This document shows, in pieces, positions 45,378-53,924 of a stretch of 64,000 nucleotides of DNA (position 1 is the stretch's first letter; the number at the start of each line of letters is the position of its first letter). Under the pieces are notes generated by a model, which searched no databases, had not been told where the DNA came from, and was given only the letters and a program-made list of their open reading frames with translations. This DNA comes from Sinorhizobium sp. RAC02. GTDB taxonomy: Bacteria > Pseudomonadota > Alphaproteobacteria > Rhizobiales > Rhizobiaceae. Location of the stretch: assembly GCF_001713395.1 (NCBI RefSeq), contig NZ_CP016452.1, positions 1,612,001 through 1,676,000 on the forward strand, read 5' to 3'. The translations under genes and the position numbers were made by a program.

Positions 45378-45524
45378 CCCCCTCATCCGCCTGCCGGCCC
45401 CTTCGCCCCGCCGGGGAGAAGGGGTTGCCGCACCGGACTGCTTAACAGTCGGGCTGGAGGAAACCGGTTGCCACAAGTCCCTTCTCCCCGGCGGGGAGAA
45501 GGTGCCGGCAGGCGGATGAGGGGG
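45378..45524. repeat. Nested palindromic intergenic repeat (RIME-like)
   Basis: Outer 21-bp perfect inverted arms (45378-45398 and 45504-45524) flank two inner GC-rich palindromes rich in CTTCTCCCC/GGGGAGAAG. The arms carry the CCTCATCCGCCTGCCGG sequence common in rhizobial intergenic mosaic elements. It lies inside the ehuB-ehuC gap of a transcribed operon and would fold into a large RNA structure. It is non-coding. Confidence 0.85.
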
Positions 45525-45543
45525 CTATTTGCTAGCCCGATGT

Positions 45544-46395
45544 TTACTGCGCCGCGCAGAGTTTATCGCGGTTCGTCGACATCGCGGCTGCGGCTGAGAA
45601 GCCGTAGGGCTCGATGAGCTTGGCGAACTCGCCGGATTCCTTCAGCTTGGCCAACTCGACGTCGAAGGCGTCGCGAAGTGCCTCTTCGCCCTTCCGGAAG
45701 GCCGCACCGTCGCAATAGACCGGCGCGCCCTCAACCGGGGCCACGACCTCGACATTCGGATCGTTCGCCTTGGAGACGAGATCGTTGATCGAGAGCACCG
45801 GCAGCGAATAGACGTCGATGCGCCCGTCCTGCAGCATCTTCAGGCCGCTCTGGCCATCCGGCACCACGATGACGCGGTCGCGCGGCACGCCGGCTTCGAG
45901 CGCCAGCTTCTCTTCCGTGCCGCCGCCCGGCGCGCCGATCTTGGCGTCTGGATTGTCGGCGATGTCCTTGTAGCTCTTCAGCTTGAGCGGGTTGCCCTTC
46001 TTCAATGCGAAGGCTTCGGCGTCGCAAAGGATCGGCTGAGAATAGGCGACGGCGGCGCAACGCTCCGGCTTCATGAAGAGGCCGGCGGTGATGACGTCGT
46101 GGCGGCCGGCCTGGAGGCCCGGGATCATTGCGCCATATTCCGAAATCGACGCCACGATGTCGGCAACGCCGAGGCGCTTGAAGACTTCGCGCGCAACATC
46201 CGGTGCCGCGCCGGAAACCTTGCCGTCAGCAGCAACCGCCGTGAAGGGCGGCTCGTTGGCGATGGCCACGCGGGCGAAACCCTGCTCCTTCAACTCTGCA
46301 AGCTTGCCATCATCCGCCGAAGCCGGCGTGGCGGCGACGATTGCCATCAGCGCGCTGGCGCCCGCGGCCATGGTCCAAAAATGTCTGGTCTTCAT
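45544..46395 (-). CDS. ehuB: Ectoine/hydroxyectoine-binding protein EhuB
   Basis: 283 residues with a signal peptide (GASALMAIVAATPASA). SBP family 3 features: GFARVAIANEPPFTAVAADGKVSGAAPDVAREVFKRLG. The ectoine-specific ligand region around YGAMIPGLQAGRHDVITAGLFMKPERC matches EhuB proteins. It is the periplasmic high-affinity receptor, encoded directly after ehuA. Confidence 0.95.
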   Translation of the reverse strand: MKTRHFWTMAAGASALMAIVAATPASADDGKLAELKEQGFARVAIANEPPFTAVAADGKVSGAAPDVAREVFKRLGVADIVASISEYGAMIPGLQAGRHDVITAGLFMKPERCAAVAYSQPILCDAEAFALKKGNPLKLKSYKDIADNPDAKIGAPGGGTEEKLALEAGVPRDRVIVVPDGQSGLKMLQDGRIDVYSLPVLSINDLVSKANDPNVEVVAPVEGAPVYCDGAAFRKGEEALRDAFDVELAKLKESGEFAKLIEPYGFSAAAAMSTNRDKLCAAQ

Positions 46396-46451
46396 TGTTC
46401 CTAACTCCTCTGGTTGTTGCTTGGAGCAATTCTCTTGAGGTGCCTTGGCCC

Positions 46452-47237
46452 TCAGACGCGGTGCCCTGCCGCGATGATCTTGCGCAGGAATGTCTGCGTG
46501 CGCTCCTGCCTGGGATTGCGGAAAATCTCGTCCGGCTTGCCTTCCTCGACGATCTTGCCGCGGTCGAAGAAAAGAATGCGGTCGGCAAAATCGTGGGCAA
46601 AACCCATCTCGTGCGTGACGAGCAGCATCGTCATGTCGGTCTCGGCGGCGAGCTTGCGCATGACGTTCAACACCTCCTCGACCAGTTCCGGGTCGAGCGC
46701 CGAGGTGACTTCGTCGAACAGCATGATCTTCGGCGAGAGCGCGAGGGCGCGGGCGATGGCAACACGCTGCTTCTGTCCGCCGGACAATTGCGCGGGCATG
46801 CTCTTCGCCTTATCCGCGAGGCCCACCATGTCGAGAAGCTCCATCGCCCGCTTCTCCGCCGCGGCCCGCGCGACGCCCTTGGTAAGCATCGGCGCGAGCG
46901 TGACATTGTCTAGAACGCATTTGTGCGGAAAGAGATTGAAGTGCTGGAAGACCATGCCGATCTTCTCGCGCATCCGGTGCAGGTGGCGGTCATCCGCCGG
47001 CACGAGGCTGCCGTTCTTCGGCATATGGTAGAGCTGGTCGCCCTCGACCTCGATATGTCCGCCGCTGATCGTCTCCAGCGTCATCAGAATGCGCAGGATC
47101 GTCGTCTTGCCGGAGCCGGAAGGGCCGATAAGCGCAAGCTTCTCGCCCGGCAGCACCTCCATCGACAACCCGTCGAGCACGGTCAAGGGACCGTAGCGCT
47201 TGGTGATGTTATCGATGCGGATGATGGGTGCGGCCAT
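46452..47237 (-). CDS. ehuA: Ectoine/hydroxyectoine ABC transporter ATPase EhuA
   Basis: 261 residues from the ATG at 47237. Walker A GPSGSGKTT, signature [14 protein letters not shown], Walker B IMLFDEVTSALDPE with Asp-Glu followed by Val, and [13 protein letters not shown]. It is the first gene of ehuABCD-eutABCDE. Two TTGWCATGAK motifs lie 55-87 bases upstream. Confidence 0.95.
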   Translation of the reverse strand: MAAPIIRIDNITKRYGPLTVLDGLSMEVLPGEKLALIGPSGSGKTTILRILMTLETISGGHIEVEGDQLYHMPKNGSLVPADDRHLHRMREKIGMVFQHFNLFPHKCVLDNVTLAPMLTKGVARAAAEKRAMELLDMVGLADKAKSMPAQLSGGQKQRVAIARALALSPKIMLFDEVTSALDPELVEEVLNVMRKLAAETDMTMLLVTHEMGFAHDFADRILFFDRGKIVEEGKPDEIFRNPRQERTQTFLRKIIAAGHRV

Positions 47238-47291
47238 GCATGTCTCTCCCTGTCGGGACAAGTGATGGCCTAACGATGCGCGGCGATACAA

Positions 47292-47324
47292 ATCATGTCA
47301 ATCCGAATAATAATCTCATGACAA
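47292..47324 (-). promoter_or_regulatory. Direct-repeat operator candidate upstream of ehuA
   Basis: On the minus strand TTGTCATGAG (47324-47315) is followed by TTGACATGAT (47301-47292), 23 bases apart in the same orientation. MocR/GabR-type regulators bind direct repeats of this kind, and enuR encodes one. The same motif pair appears near enuR and asnC. Confidence 0.6.
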
Positions 47325-47359
47325 TTATTGTTTCAACGCCTATTCGACGGGCAATTGCC

Positions 47360-48745
47360 TCAAATCGCGAGCAGCAAGGCTTCCGGATTTCCGCTGGCCA
47401 GTGAAGCCAGAATGCCGAGGCCGGTGCGAAGTTCCTGCTCGGTCGTTGAGCCCAGCGAGATGCGAACGGCCGGGTGCCAGTGCTGATCGCAGGTGCGGAA
47501 GGAGGATCCGGGGGCAATCGCCACGCCACGCAGGCGGGCCTGGGAAACGAACCCTTCCTCGGTGTGCCCCTCCGGCAGCGGCAGCCAGACATGCAGGCTC
47601 TGCGGATGGGAATGATAGGGCAGACCGGCAAAGGCCTCTTCGGCAATGGCATGGCGAACGCCAAGCGCCCGGCGCTGCCAGTTGACCAGCTCCATCGCCG
47701 TACCGTCGCTGACCCAGCGGGTGGCGATCTCGGCAATCGACGGCGTCGCCATCCAGTTGGAGACGAGGTGGCGATTGGCGACGGCGGCGATATAGCGGTC
47801 GGGGGCCGTAAGGTAGCCGATGCGCAGGCCCGGCACGGTGATCTTGGTGAAACTGGTGATGTAGAGCGTGCGCTCTGGCGCATAGGCCGCAAGCGGCGGA
47901 GGCCGGCCCTCGACCAGCGGCCCCAGAATATCGTTTTCGATGATCGCGATGTCGTGGCGTCGTGCAACATCCACAAGCGCCTGGCGGCGTTCGGCACTCA
48001 TCAGCGTAGCCGTGGGGTTGATAACGGAAGGCTGCAGAAAAACCGCCCGGATCACGCCTTTGCGGCAGGCGTCGTCCAGCGCCTCCGGGATCATGCCGTC
48101 GTGATCGATCGGCAGGCCTTCGAGATGAAGGCCCAGATAGGTGGACAGCGGCACTAGCGTGTGGTGGCTGATTGCTTCCGTCGCGACGGTCGCGCCGGGC
48201 GGCGCCACACTCATCAAGGCCACCGTCATGCCCGAGGTCGCGCCATTGGTGAGGTTGATGTTGAGCGGTGAAATCTCGAGGCCGCAGCGGGCCAGCCATT
48301 CGGCGGCTACGGCGCGGTGACGCGGGAACACCATGTTCGGCCGGAAGGAAAGCGCCGAACTCGACGGCAGGTTTTCCGCAAGCCAGCCGAAGGCCTCGCG
48401 CATGCGCTCCAGATGAAGCTGCTCGCAGACGGGCTTCAGGATCGACAGATCGACCAGTTCGCCAAGCCGCTCCGGCAGGTAGGGCGGCTCCGGTTCCTTC
48501 GGCCGGGTCTGTACGAAGGAGCCGCGGCCGACCTCGCCGGAGATGAGGCCACGGCGGATCAACTCGTCATAGGCGCGGCTGACGGTCTGCACGGAGAGTT
48601 TCAGGTCGTCGGCGAGCTTGCGGTGTGGCAGAAGGCGTGTACCGTTCGGCAGCAGCCCTTCCTGGATGGCGCGGGCGATCTGCTCGGCAAGAGAGAGATA
48701 GGCCGGCCGGCGCAATTGGGATATATCGGGACGCCAACTTGTCAT
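47360..48745 (-). CDS. enuR: MocR/GabR-family regulator of ectoine catabolism
   Basis: 461 residues from the ATG at 48745. An N-terminal GntR winged helix (GTRLLPHRKLADDLKLSVQTVSRAYDELIRRGLISGEVG region, residues 36-75) is joined to an aminotransferase-like domain. The PLP Lys301 is in YITSFTKITVPGLRIGYL. EnuR binds PLP through this Lys and senses N-alpha-acetyl-diaminobutyrate and diaminobutyrate, relieving repression of ectoine genes in Ruegeria. It lies upstream of ehuA on the same strand and divergent from the AsnC-type gene. Confidence 0.94.
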   Translation of the reverse strand: MTSWRPDISQLRRPAYLSLAEQIARAIQEGLLPNGTRLLPHRKLADDLKLSVQTVSRAYDELIRRGLISGEVGRGSFVQTRPKEPEPPYLPERLGELVDLSILKPVCEQLHLERMREAFGWLAENLPSSSALSFRPNMVFPRHRAVAAEWLARCGLEISPLNINLTNGATSGMTVALMSVAPPGATVATEAISHHTLVPLSTYLGLHLEGLPIDHDGMIPEALDDACRKGVIRAVFLQPSVINPTATLMSAERRQALVDVARRHDIAIIENDILGPLVEGRPPPLAAYAPERTLYITSFTKITVPGLRIGYLTAPDRYIAAVANRHLVSNWMATPSIAEIATRWVSDGTAMELVNWQRRALGVRHAIAEEAFAGLPYHSHPQSLHVWLPLPEGHTEEGFVSQARLRGVAIAPGSSFRTCDQHWHPAVRISLGSTTEQELRTGLGILASLASGNPEALLLAI

Positions 48746-48826
48746 GATTTCAACAGTGCTCAAATTCAGTTCAATTGACAACGCCAAAATGCCTTTCCAT
48801 TGTCTTTTTCTCAGCTTTGACATGAT
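48739..48826 (+). promoter_or_regulatory. TTGWCATGAT motif pair in enuR/asnC control region
   Basis: TTGTCATGAT at 48739-48748 (overlapping the enuR start) and TTGACATGAT at 48817-48826, 22 bases upstream of asnC. Both point toward asnC. The near site is too close to the asnC start to be a -35 box, favouring an operator role. Confidence 0.55.
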
Positions 48827-48847
48827 ACCCGCCCGGAGGGCGACCGC

Positions 48848-49330
48848 ATGAAACTCGACGCCATTGACCTGCGCATCCTGGAGGCAATCCAGGAGAACGG
48901 GCGCATCACCAAGCTGGCGCTGGCGGAGAAGGCAGGCCTTTCCCCCACCCCCTGCTGGCTGCGTCTGCGCAAGCTGGAGAAGGCAGGCATCATTTCGGGC
49001 TATCATGCGCGCGTCGCCGTGCGCCGCGTGGCGCCCGTCGCCAGCGTCATGATGGAGGTGACGCTCGCCAACCATCGCCAGGCGGATTTCGACCGTTTCG
49101 AACGGGCGGTGGCGACGACGCCGGAGATCGTCGCCTGCTGGTCGGTCGGCGGCGGCGTCGATTATATCCTGAAGATCATGGCGGCGGATATCGACGCCTA
49201 CCAGCGCCTCGTCGACAGCCTGCTCGACCGCGAACTCGGCATCGATCGTTACTTCACCTACATCGTCACCAAGACGGTGAAGGAGGAAACCGTCCTGCCG
49301 CTAACGACGCTGCTTCCCGCCTCCGAATGA
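48848..49330 (+). CDS. asnC (doeX): AsnC/Lrp-family regulator of ectoine catabolism
   Basis: 160 residues. The N-terminal helix-turn-helix reads IDLRILEAIQENGRITKLALAEKAGLSPTPCWLRLRKLEKAGII over residues 6-50 (in parts: LALAEKAGLSPTPCWLRLRK). A C-terminal RAM ligand domain follows. CGGAGGG precedes the ATG. The position beside enuR, ssd and the aminotransferase fits the AsnC/DoeX of ectoine clusters, thought to activate degradation genes in response to pathway intermediates. Confidence 0.93.
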   Translation: MKLDAIDLRILEAIQENGRITKLALAEKAGLSPTPCWLRLRKLEKAGIISGYHARVAVRRVAPVASVMMEVTLANHRQADFDRFERAVATTPEIVACWSVGGGVDYILKIMAADIDAYQRLVDSLLDRELGIDRYFTYIVTKTVKEETVLPLTTLLPASE

Positions 49331-49343
49331 GGCTTTCGTAGAG

Positions 49344-49410
49344 AGATTGTCTACGGACGGCCGCCGATTTGGCCAAAGTCTCTGCGTCTCGCCCCGGCAA
49401 TAGACAATCT
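49344..49410. promoter_or_regulatory. Inverted pair AGATTGTCTA / TAGACAATCT upstream of ssd
   Basis: Perfect 10-bp arms at 49344-49353 and 49401-49410, separated by 47 bases, fill most of the 130-base asnC-ssd gap. Widely spaced inverted half-sites fit Lrp/AsnC-type binding, and AsnC is encoded next door. Confidence 0.5.
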
Positions 49411-49460
49411 GCCGCCCGGCCTCTGGCAGACTCCTTCGCACCCAGCCAGAGGAGGCCGCC

Positions 49461-50957
49461 ATGACTGCCGTATTTGCCCGGACGACATTCCACGACGCGC
49501 TTGCCCGCCTCGCCGACCCGCACCTGTTGCGCGAACTTTCCTATGTCGGCGGCCGCTGGGTGGCCGGCCGCGACGGCAACAGTTTTAGCGTGACCGACCC
49601 TGCCTCCGGCGCACCGCTCGCCTGGGTCGCATCCCTCGATGCGGAGCAGACGACGGACGCCGTTTCTGCCGCCGCCACTGCCTTTCCGGACTGGCGGGAT
49701 CTGCTGCCGCAACAGCGCGCAACCATCCTTCGCAAATGGCACGGGCTGATCCTCGAAGCGCGCGAAGACCTCGCGCTGCTGATGACGCTCGAACAGGGCA
49801 AACCACTCGCCGAATCCCGCGGCGAGATCGACTATGCCGCCTCCTTCATCGAGTGGTATGCCGAGGAGGGCAAACGCCTTAACGCCGAAAGCGTGACCAG
49901 TCACCTGCCCGGCGCCGAGATGATCGTGCGCCGCGAGGCGCTCGGCGTCGTCGGCATCGTCACGCCGTGGAACTTCCCCTGCGCCATGATCACCCGCAAG
50001 GCTGCGGCGGCGCTTGCAGCCGGCTGCACGGTGGTCGCGCATCCCTCCAGCGAAACGCCGCTCTCGGCACTGGCGCTGGCCGAACTCGGCGAGCGGGCCG
50101 GCATCCCGGCCGGCGTCTTCAACGTGGTGACGGGCGACGCCGCAACCATCGTCGGCCGCATGAACGCCGATGCACGCATCCGGGCGATGAGCTTCACTGG
50201 CTCAACGGAGATCGGCAAGCTGATTGCCGGCCAGTGTGCGCCCACCATGAAGCGGCTGGTGATGGAACTCGGCGGCCACGCGCCGCTGATCGTTTTTGCC
50301 GATGCCGATATCGACAAGGCCGCCGACATTGCGATCAACGCCAAGTTCGCCACCTCCGGCCAGGACTGCCTCGCCGCCAACCGTATCTATGTTGAGCGCC
50401 CCGTGCTTGCCGCCTTCACAAAAGCCTTCAAGGCGCGCATCAAGGCCCTGAAAGTCGGCGGCGGACTTGAAGCGGATGTCGAGATCGGCCCGCTGATGCA
50501 CGAGCGGGCGATTGCCAAGGTTGAGGAACAGGTCGCCGACGCTCTGAAGCACGGCGCGACGCTGCTGACCGGCGGCAAACGTCACAAGGCGGGTCCACTG
50601 TTCTATGAGCCGACACTGCTGACGGATGTCTCCGACGATACGCTGATCATGCGCGAAGAAACCTTCGGCCCGGTCGCTGCCGTCACTGTTTTCGACAGCG
50701 AGGTAGAGGTCGTCAAGCGTGCCAATGACACCGAATACGGTCTCGTCGCCTATGTGGTCACCGAAAACGGCGCCCGCCAGATGCGCCTTGCCCGCGCGCT
50801 GGAATACGGCATGGTGGCGGTCAACCGCGTCAAGATCACCGGCGGGCCGATCCCCTTTGGCGGCTGGAAACAGTCGGGCCTCGGCCGCGAGGGTTCACGC
50901 CACGGCATGGAGGCCTTTACCGAACTCAAATATCTCTGCATCGACACGGCCGCCTGA
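49461..50957 (+). CDS. ssd: NAD(P)-dependent semialdehyde dehydrogenase (ectoine route)
   Basis: 498 residues, aldehyde dehydrogenase superfamily, succinate-semialdehyde dehydrogenase type. NAD-site TPWNFPCAMITRKAAAALAAG, catalytic Glu in LVMELGGHAPLIV, catalytic Cys in FATSGQDCLAANRIYVE, and EEXFGP as REETFGPVAAV. AGGAGG sits just before the ATG. In ectoine catabolism it would oxidise aspartate semialdehyde to aspartate. Confidence 0.93.
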   Translation: MTAVFARTTFHDALARLADPHLLRELSYVGGRWVAGRDGNSFSVTDPASGAPLAWVASLDAEQTTDAVSAAATAFPDWRDLLPQQRATILRKWHGLILEAREDLALLMTLEQGKPLAESRGEIDYAASFIEWYAEEGKRLNAESVTSHLPGAEMIVRREALGVVGIVTPWNFPCAMITRKAAAALAAGCTVVAHPSSETPLSALALAELGERAGIPAGVFNVVTGDAATIVGRMNADARIRAMSFTGSTEIGKLIAGQCAPTMKRLVMELGGHAPLIVFADADIDKAADIAINAKFATSGQDCLAANRIYVERPVLAAFTKAFKARIKALKVGGGLEADVEIGPLMHERAIAKVEEQVADALKHGATLLTGGKRHKAGPLFYEPTLLTDVSDDTLIMREETFGPVAAVTVFDSEVEVVKRANDTEYGLVAYVVTENGARQMRLARALEYGMVAVNRVKITGGPIPFGGWKQSGLGREGSRHGMEAFTELKYLCIDTAA

Positions 50958-50991
50958 TCCCGGCGCCAAGGAACACATGAAAGGAAAGACC

Positions 50992-52365
50992 ATGTCCGAC
51001 AGACGCAACGAACTCACCGCCTGGGACCGCGACCACTTCTTCCACCCCTCCACCCATATGGGCATGCACGCGCGCGGCGAAACGCCGACGCGCGTCATAG
51101 GCGGCGGCGAAGGGGTCTATATTACCGACACCAACGGCAAGACGAGCCTCGATGCCTTCGCCGGCCTCTATTGCGTGAATGTCGGCTATGGTCGCCAGAA
51201 GATCGCCGATGCGATCGCCGAGCAGGCTAAAAACCTCGCCTATTATCACGCCTATGTCGGCCACGGCACGGAAGCCTCGATCACACTGTCCAAGATGATC
51301 ATCGACCGCGCGCCAGAGGGCATGAGCCGCGTCTATTTCGGTCTTTCCGGCTCGGATGCCAACGAGACCAACATCAAGCTGATCTGGTACTACAACAACA
51401 TTCTCGGCCGGCCGGAGAAGAAGAAGATCATCTCGCGTTGGCGCGGTTATCACGGCTCCGGCGTCATGACCGGCTCGCTGACCGGCCTTGCCCTCTTCCA
51501 CAATGCCTTCGACCTGCCGCGTGCGCCGATCCTACACACCGAGGCGCCCTACTTCTTCCGCCGGCCGAATCGCTCCATGGACGAGGAACAGTTCTCGCAA
51601 TACTGCGCCGACAAGCTGGAGGAGATGATCCTCGCCGAAGGTCCGGACACGGTTGCCGCCTTCATCGGCGAGCCGATCCTCGGCACCGGCGGCATCGTGC
51701 CGCCGCCGAAGGGTTATTGGCAGAAAATCCAGGCCGTGCTCGACAAATACGACATCCTGCTCGTCGCCGACGAGGTCGTCACCGGCTTTGGCCGTCTCGG
51801 CACGATGTTCGGCTCCGACCACTACGGCATGAAGCCGGCCCTCATCACCATCGCCAAGGGCCTCACCTCGGCCTACGCGCCGCTCTCCGGCACCATCGTC
51901 TCGGACAAGATGTGGGAAGTCCTGGTCAAGGGCTCGGATGAACTCGGCGCCATCGGCCATGGCTGGACCTACTCCTCGCACCCGATCTGCGCTGCTGCCG
52001 GCGTTGCCAATCTGGAACTCATCGACGAACTCGGCCTCGTCGAAAACGCCGGCTCTACCGGCGCTTACTTCCGCGCGGAACTGGCAAACGCCGTCGGCGA
52101 TCACAAGCATGTCGGCGAAGTGCGTGGCGATGGCCTGATGGCGGCGATTGAATTCGTCGAGGACAAGGACGACCGCGTCTTCTTCGATCCGTCGAAAAAG
52201 ATCGGCCCACAGGTTTCCGCCTCCCTTCTGGAACGCGGCGTGATCGGCCGTGCCATGCCGCAGGGCGATATCCTGGGCTTTGCGCCGCCGCTGTGCCTGA
52301 CGCGGGAGGAAGCGGATATCGTCGTGAAGGCTGCGGCCGATGCCGTAAAGTCCATTCTCGGCTGA
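50992..52365 (+). CDS. atf (doeD): Class III aminotransferase (diaminobutyrate transaminase, ectoine route)
   Basis: 457 residues from the ATG at 50992, chosen for the AAAGGA site 7 bases upstream; an in-frame ATG at 50977 is an alternative. Class III features: LFGLSGSDANETNIKL-like block YFGLSGSDANETNIKLIWYY, LVADEVVTGFGRLGTMFG, and the PLP Lys in ITIAKGLTSAYAPLSG. Likely converts 2,4-diaminobutyrate to aspartate semialdehyde for the ssd product. It follows ssd by 34 bases. Confidence 0.93.
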   Translation: MSDRRNELTAWDRDHFFHPSTHMGMHARGETPTRVIGGGEGVYITDTNGKTSLDAFAGLYCVNVGYGRQKIADAIAEQAKNLAYYHAYVGHGTEASITLSKMIIDRAPEGMSRVYFGLSGSDANETNIKLIWYYNNILGRPEKKKIISRWRGYHGSGVMTGSLTGLALFHNAFDLPRAPILHTEAPYFFRRPNRSMDEEQFSQYCADKLEEMILAEGPDTVAAFIGEPILGTGGIVPPPKGYWQKIQAVLDKYDILLVADEVVTGFGRLGTMFGSDHYGMKPALITIAKGLTSAYAPLSGTIVSDKMWEVLVKGSDELGAIGHGWTYSSHPICAAAGVANLELIDELGLVENAGSTGAYFRAELANAVGDHKHVGEVRGDGLMAAIEFVEDKDDRVFFDPSKKIGPQVSASLLERGVIGRAMPQGDILGFAPPLCLTREEADIVVKAAADAVKSILG

Positions 52366-52436
52366 ACCGGCTTGAAATGGGCGGGGCAGCGGCTAGGCTG
52401 TCCCGCCCTCCATTGAACTCCAAGCTCAAGATTGCC

Positions 52437-53924
52437 ATGACATCCGCGAACGACCGTATCCTCCACGCCGTCGATCTGCATTTCGACGATCAGGTCCGTT
52501 TTCTCGAAACCCTGGTGCGGTTCAAGTCCTTGCGCAACGAGGAATCGGCGGCCCAGGACTTCATCGAGGCAGCGCTGAAGCAGCGCGGTTTCACCGTCAG
52601 CCGTTTCCGCACCGACGCCTCGAAAATCGGCCAGCACCCGGCCTTTTCACCTGCCACGGTGGATTACGACGCGAGTTGGAACGTCGTCGGCAGCAAACCC
52701 GCAGGGAGCGGCGGCGGACGGTCCCTCGCCTTCAATTCCCATATCGATATCGTTCCTGCCGGAAGCAGCCAGCGCTGGACCTCCCCACCCTTCGAACCCG
52801 TTCGCGATGGCGACTGGCTTTACGGCCGTGGAGCCGGCGACATGAAAGCCGGCCTCGTCGCCTCGATCTTCGCGCTCGACGCGATCGCCGCAGCCGGCCT
52901 GTCGCTGCGCGGTGATGTTCAGATACAGTCGGTCGTGGAAGAGGAAATCACCGGTAACGGTGCTGCAACGGCGTTTGCCCTTGGTTTTACCGCCGACGCG
53001 ATCGTCAGCCCCGAGCCGACCGACGAGCAGCTCGTGCGCGCCAATGCCGGCGTGCTGAAATTCAGGCTGGAAACGAAGGGCCGCCCGGCCCATCCGCGCG
53101 AGCCGGAATCCGGCCAGAGCGCTATCGACCTCATGATCCGCCTGATTGGTCACCTCAGGACCCTGGAGCAGCAATGGATCGCAGAGCGGCAAGACAAGCG
53201 CTGGTTCAAGGACCTTGCAAATCCCGTTGCGCTGACGATCGGCACCATCGCCGGCGGCGACTGGATCGCCTCGATCCCCAGCGACTGCATCGCCGAAGGC
53301 CGGATCGGCTTCTACCCCGGCGAGAGCCCGAAAACCCGCGCGGCCGAATTCGAGGCCTTCGTGGAGCGGGTGCAGGCCGAGGACCCCGTCTTTGCCGGCG
53401 GGCAGCATGTGACGCTCACCTGGGCCGGCGTGATGCATGCCGGCTACGAACTGCCTGAAGACACCGCCGCCGAGGCGAGCCTGCGCAGCGCCCATGCCAC
53501 CACCCATGCGGGCGAGGATTTGAACGCCTATGTCATGGCCTGCTATCTCGATGCCGCCGTGTTCTCGGTGCACGGCAACATCCCCTCGCTGGTCTACGGC
53601 CCCATTGCCGAAAACATCCACGGCATCGACGAACGCGTCAGCCTTGCCTCCTTGCGGCGCGTCACAAAGACACTCGCGCTCTTCGCCGCAGATTGGTGCG
53701 GGGTATCGACGATACGGCCTCGAACCTTGTTTCCGTCATCCACTTCCTTCGCGAGGCCTACGGGGCCGAGGAGGCCGACGAGAAGGTCATCCCGAACCCG
53801 GCCTTTCTGGCGAATGGCCATGACGGGCTGTCGCCCAAGACCCGGAAATATTTCACCGGACGCACGTTCAAGGGATTGGGCGGAAGCGCGGTCAGCCTTG
53901 CGGGCGGGCTGGCTTCCGGCGTAA
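52437..53924 (+). CDS. M20-family deacylase/peptidase with lost natural stop
   Basis: 495 codons from the ATG at 52437, but only about 423 are M20. All five metal ligands are visible: FNSHIDIVPAG, GRGAGDMKAGL, VVEEEITGNG, SPEPTDEQLV and NIHGIDERVSL. The family end VTKTLALFAADWCGV lies at about 53705. The final ~72 residues are Arg/Pro/Ser-rich and overlap, in another frame, a coding-looking segment starting at 53693. The natural stop has apparently been lost by a small indel or deletion. Catalysis is probably intact. ArgE/DapE-like N-deacylation is likely; its place after the ectoine genes suggests an accessory deacetylase. Confidence 0.85.
   Translation: MTSANDRILHAVDLHFDDQVRFLETLVRFKSLRNEESAAQDFIEAALKQRGFTVSRFRTDASKIGQHPAFSPATVDYDASWNVVGSKPAGSGGGRSLAFNSHIDIVPAGSSQRWTSPPFEPVRDGDWLYGRGAGDMKAGLVASIFALDAIAAAGLSLRGDVQIQSVVEEEITGNGAATAFALGFTADAIVSPEPTDEQLVRANAGVLKFRLETKGRPAHPREPESGQSAIDLMIRLIGHLRTLEQQWIAERQDKRWFKDLANPVALTIGTIAGGDWIASIPSDCIAEGRIGFYPGESPKTRAAEFEAFVERVQAEDPVFAGGQHVTLTWAGVMHAGYELPEDTAAEASLRSAHATTHAGEDLNAYVMACYLDAAVFSVHGNIPSLVYGPIAENIHGIDERVSLASLRRVTKTLALFAADWCGVSTIRPRTLFPSSTSFARPTGPRRPTRRSSRTRPFWRMAMTGCRPRPGNISPDARSRDWAEARSALRAGWLPA

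Noticed and set aside
48775..48780. TTGACA as an asnC -35 box
   Set aside because: No convincing -10 at 17 bases; mentioned only as a possible extra half-site.
53706..53924. C-terminal 72 residues of the M20 frame as a real domain
   Set aside because: Low-complexity Arg/Pro/Ser composition and overlap with a coding-like frame show it is out-of-frame read-through.
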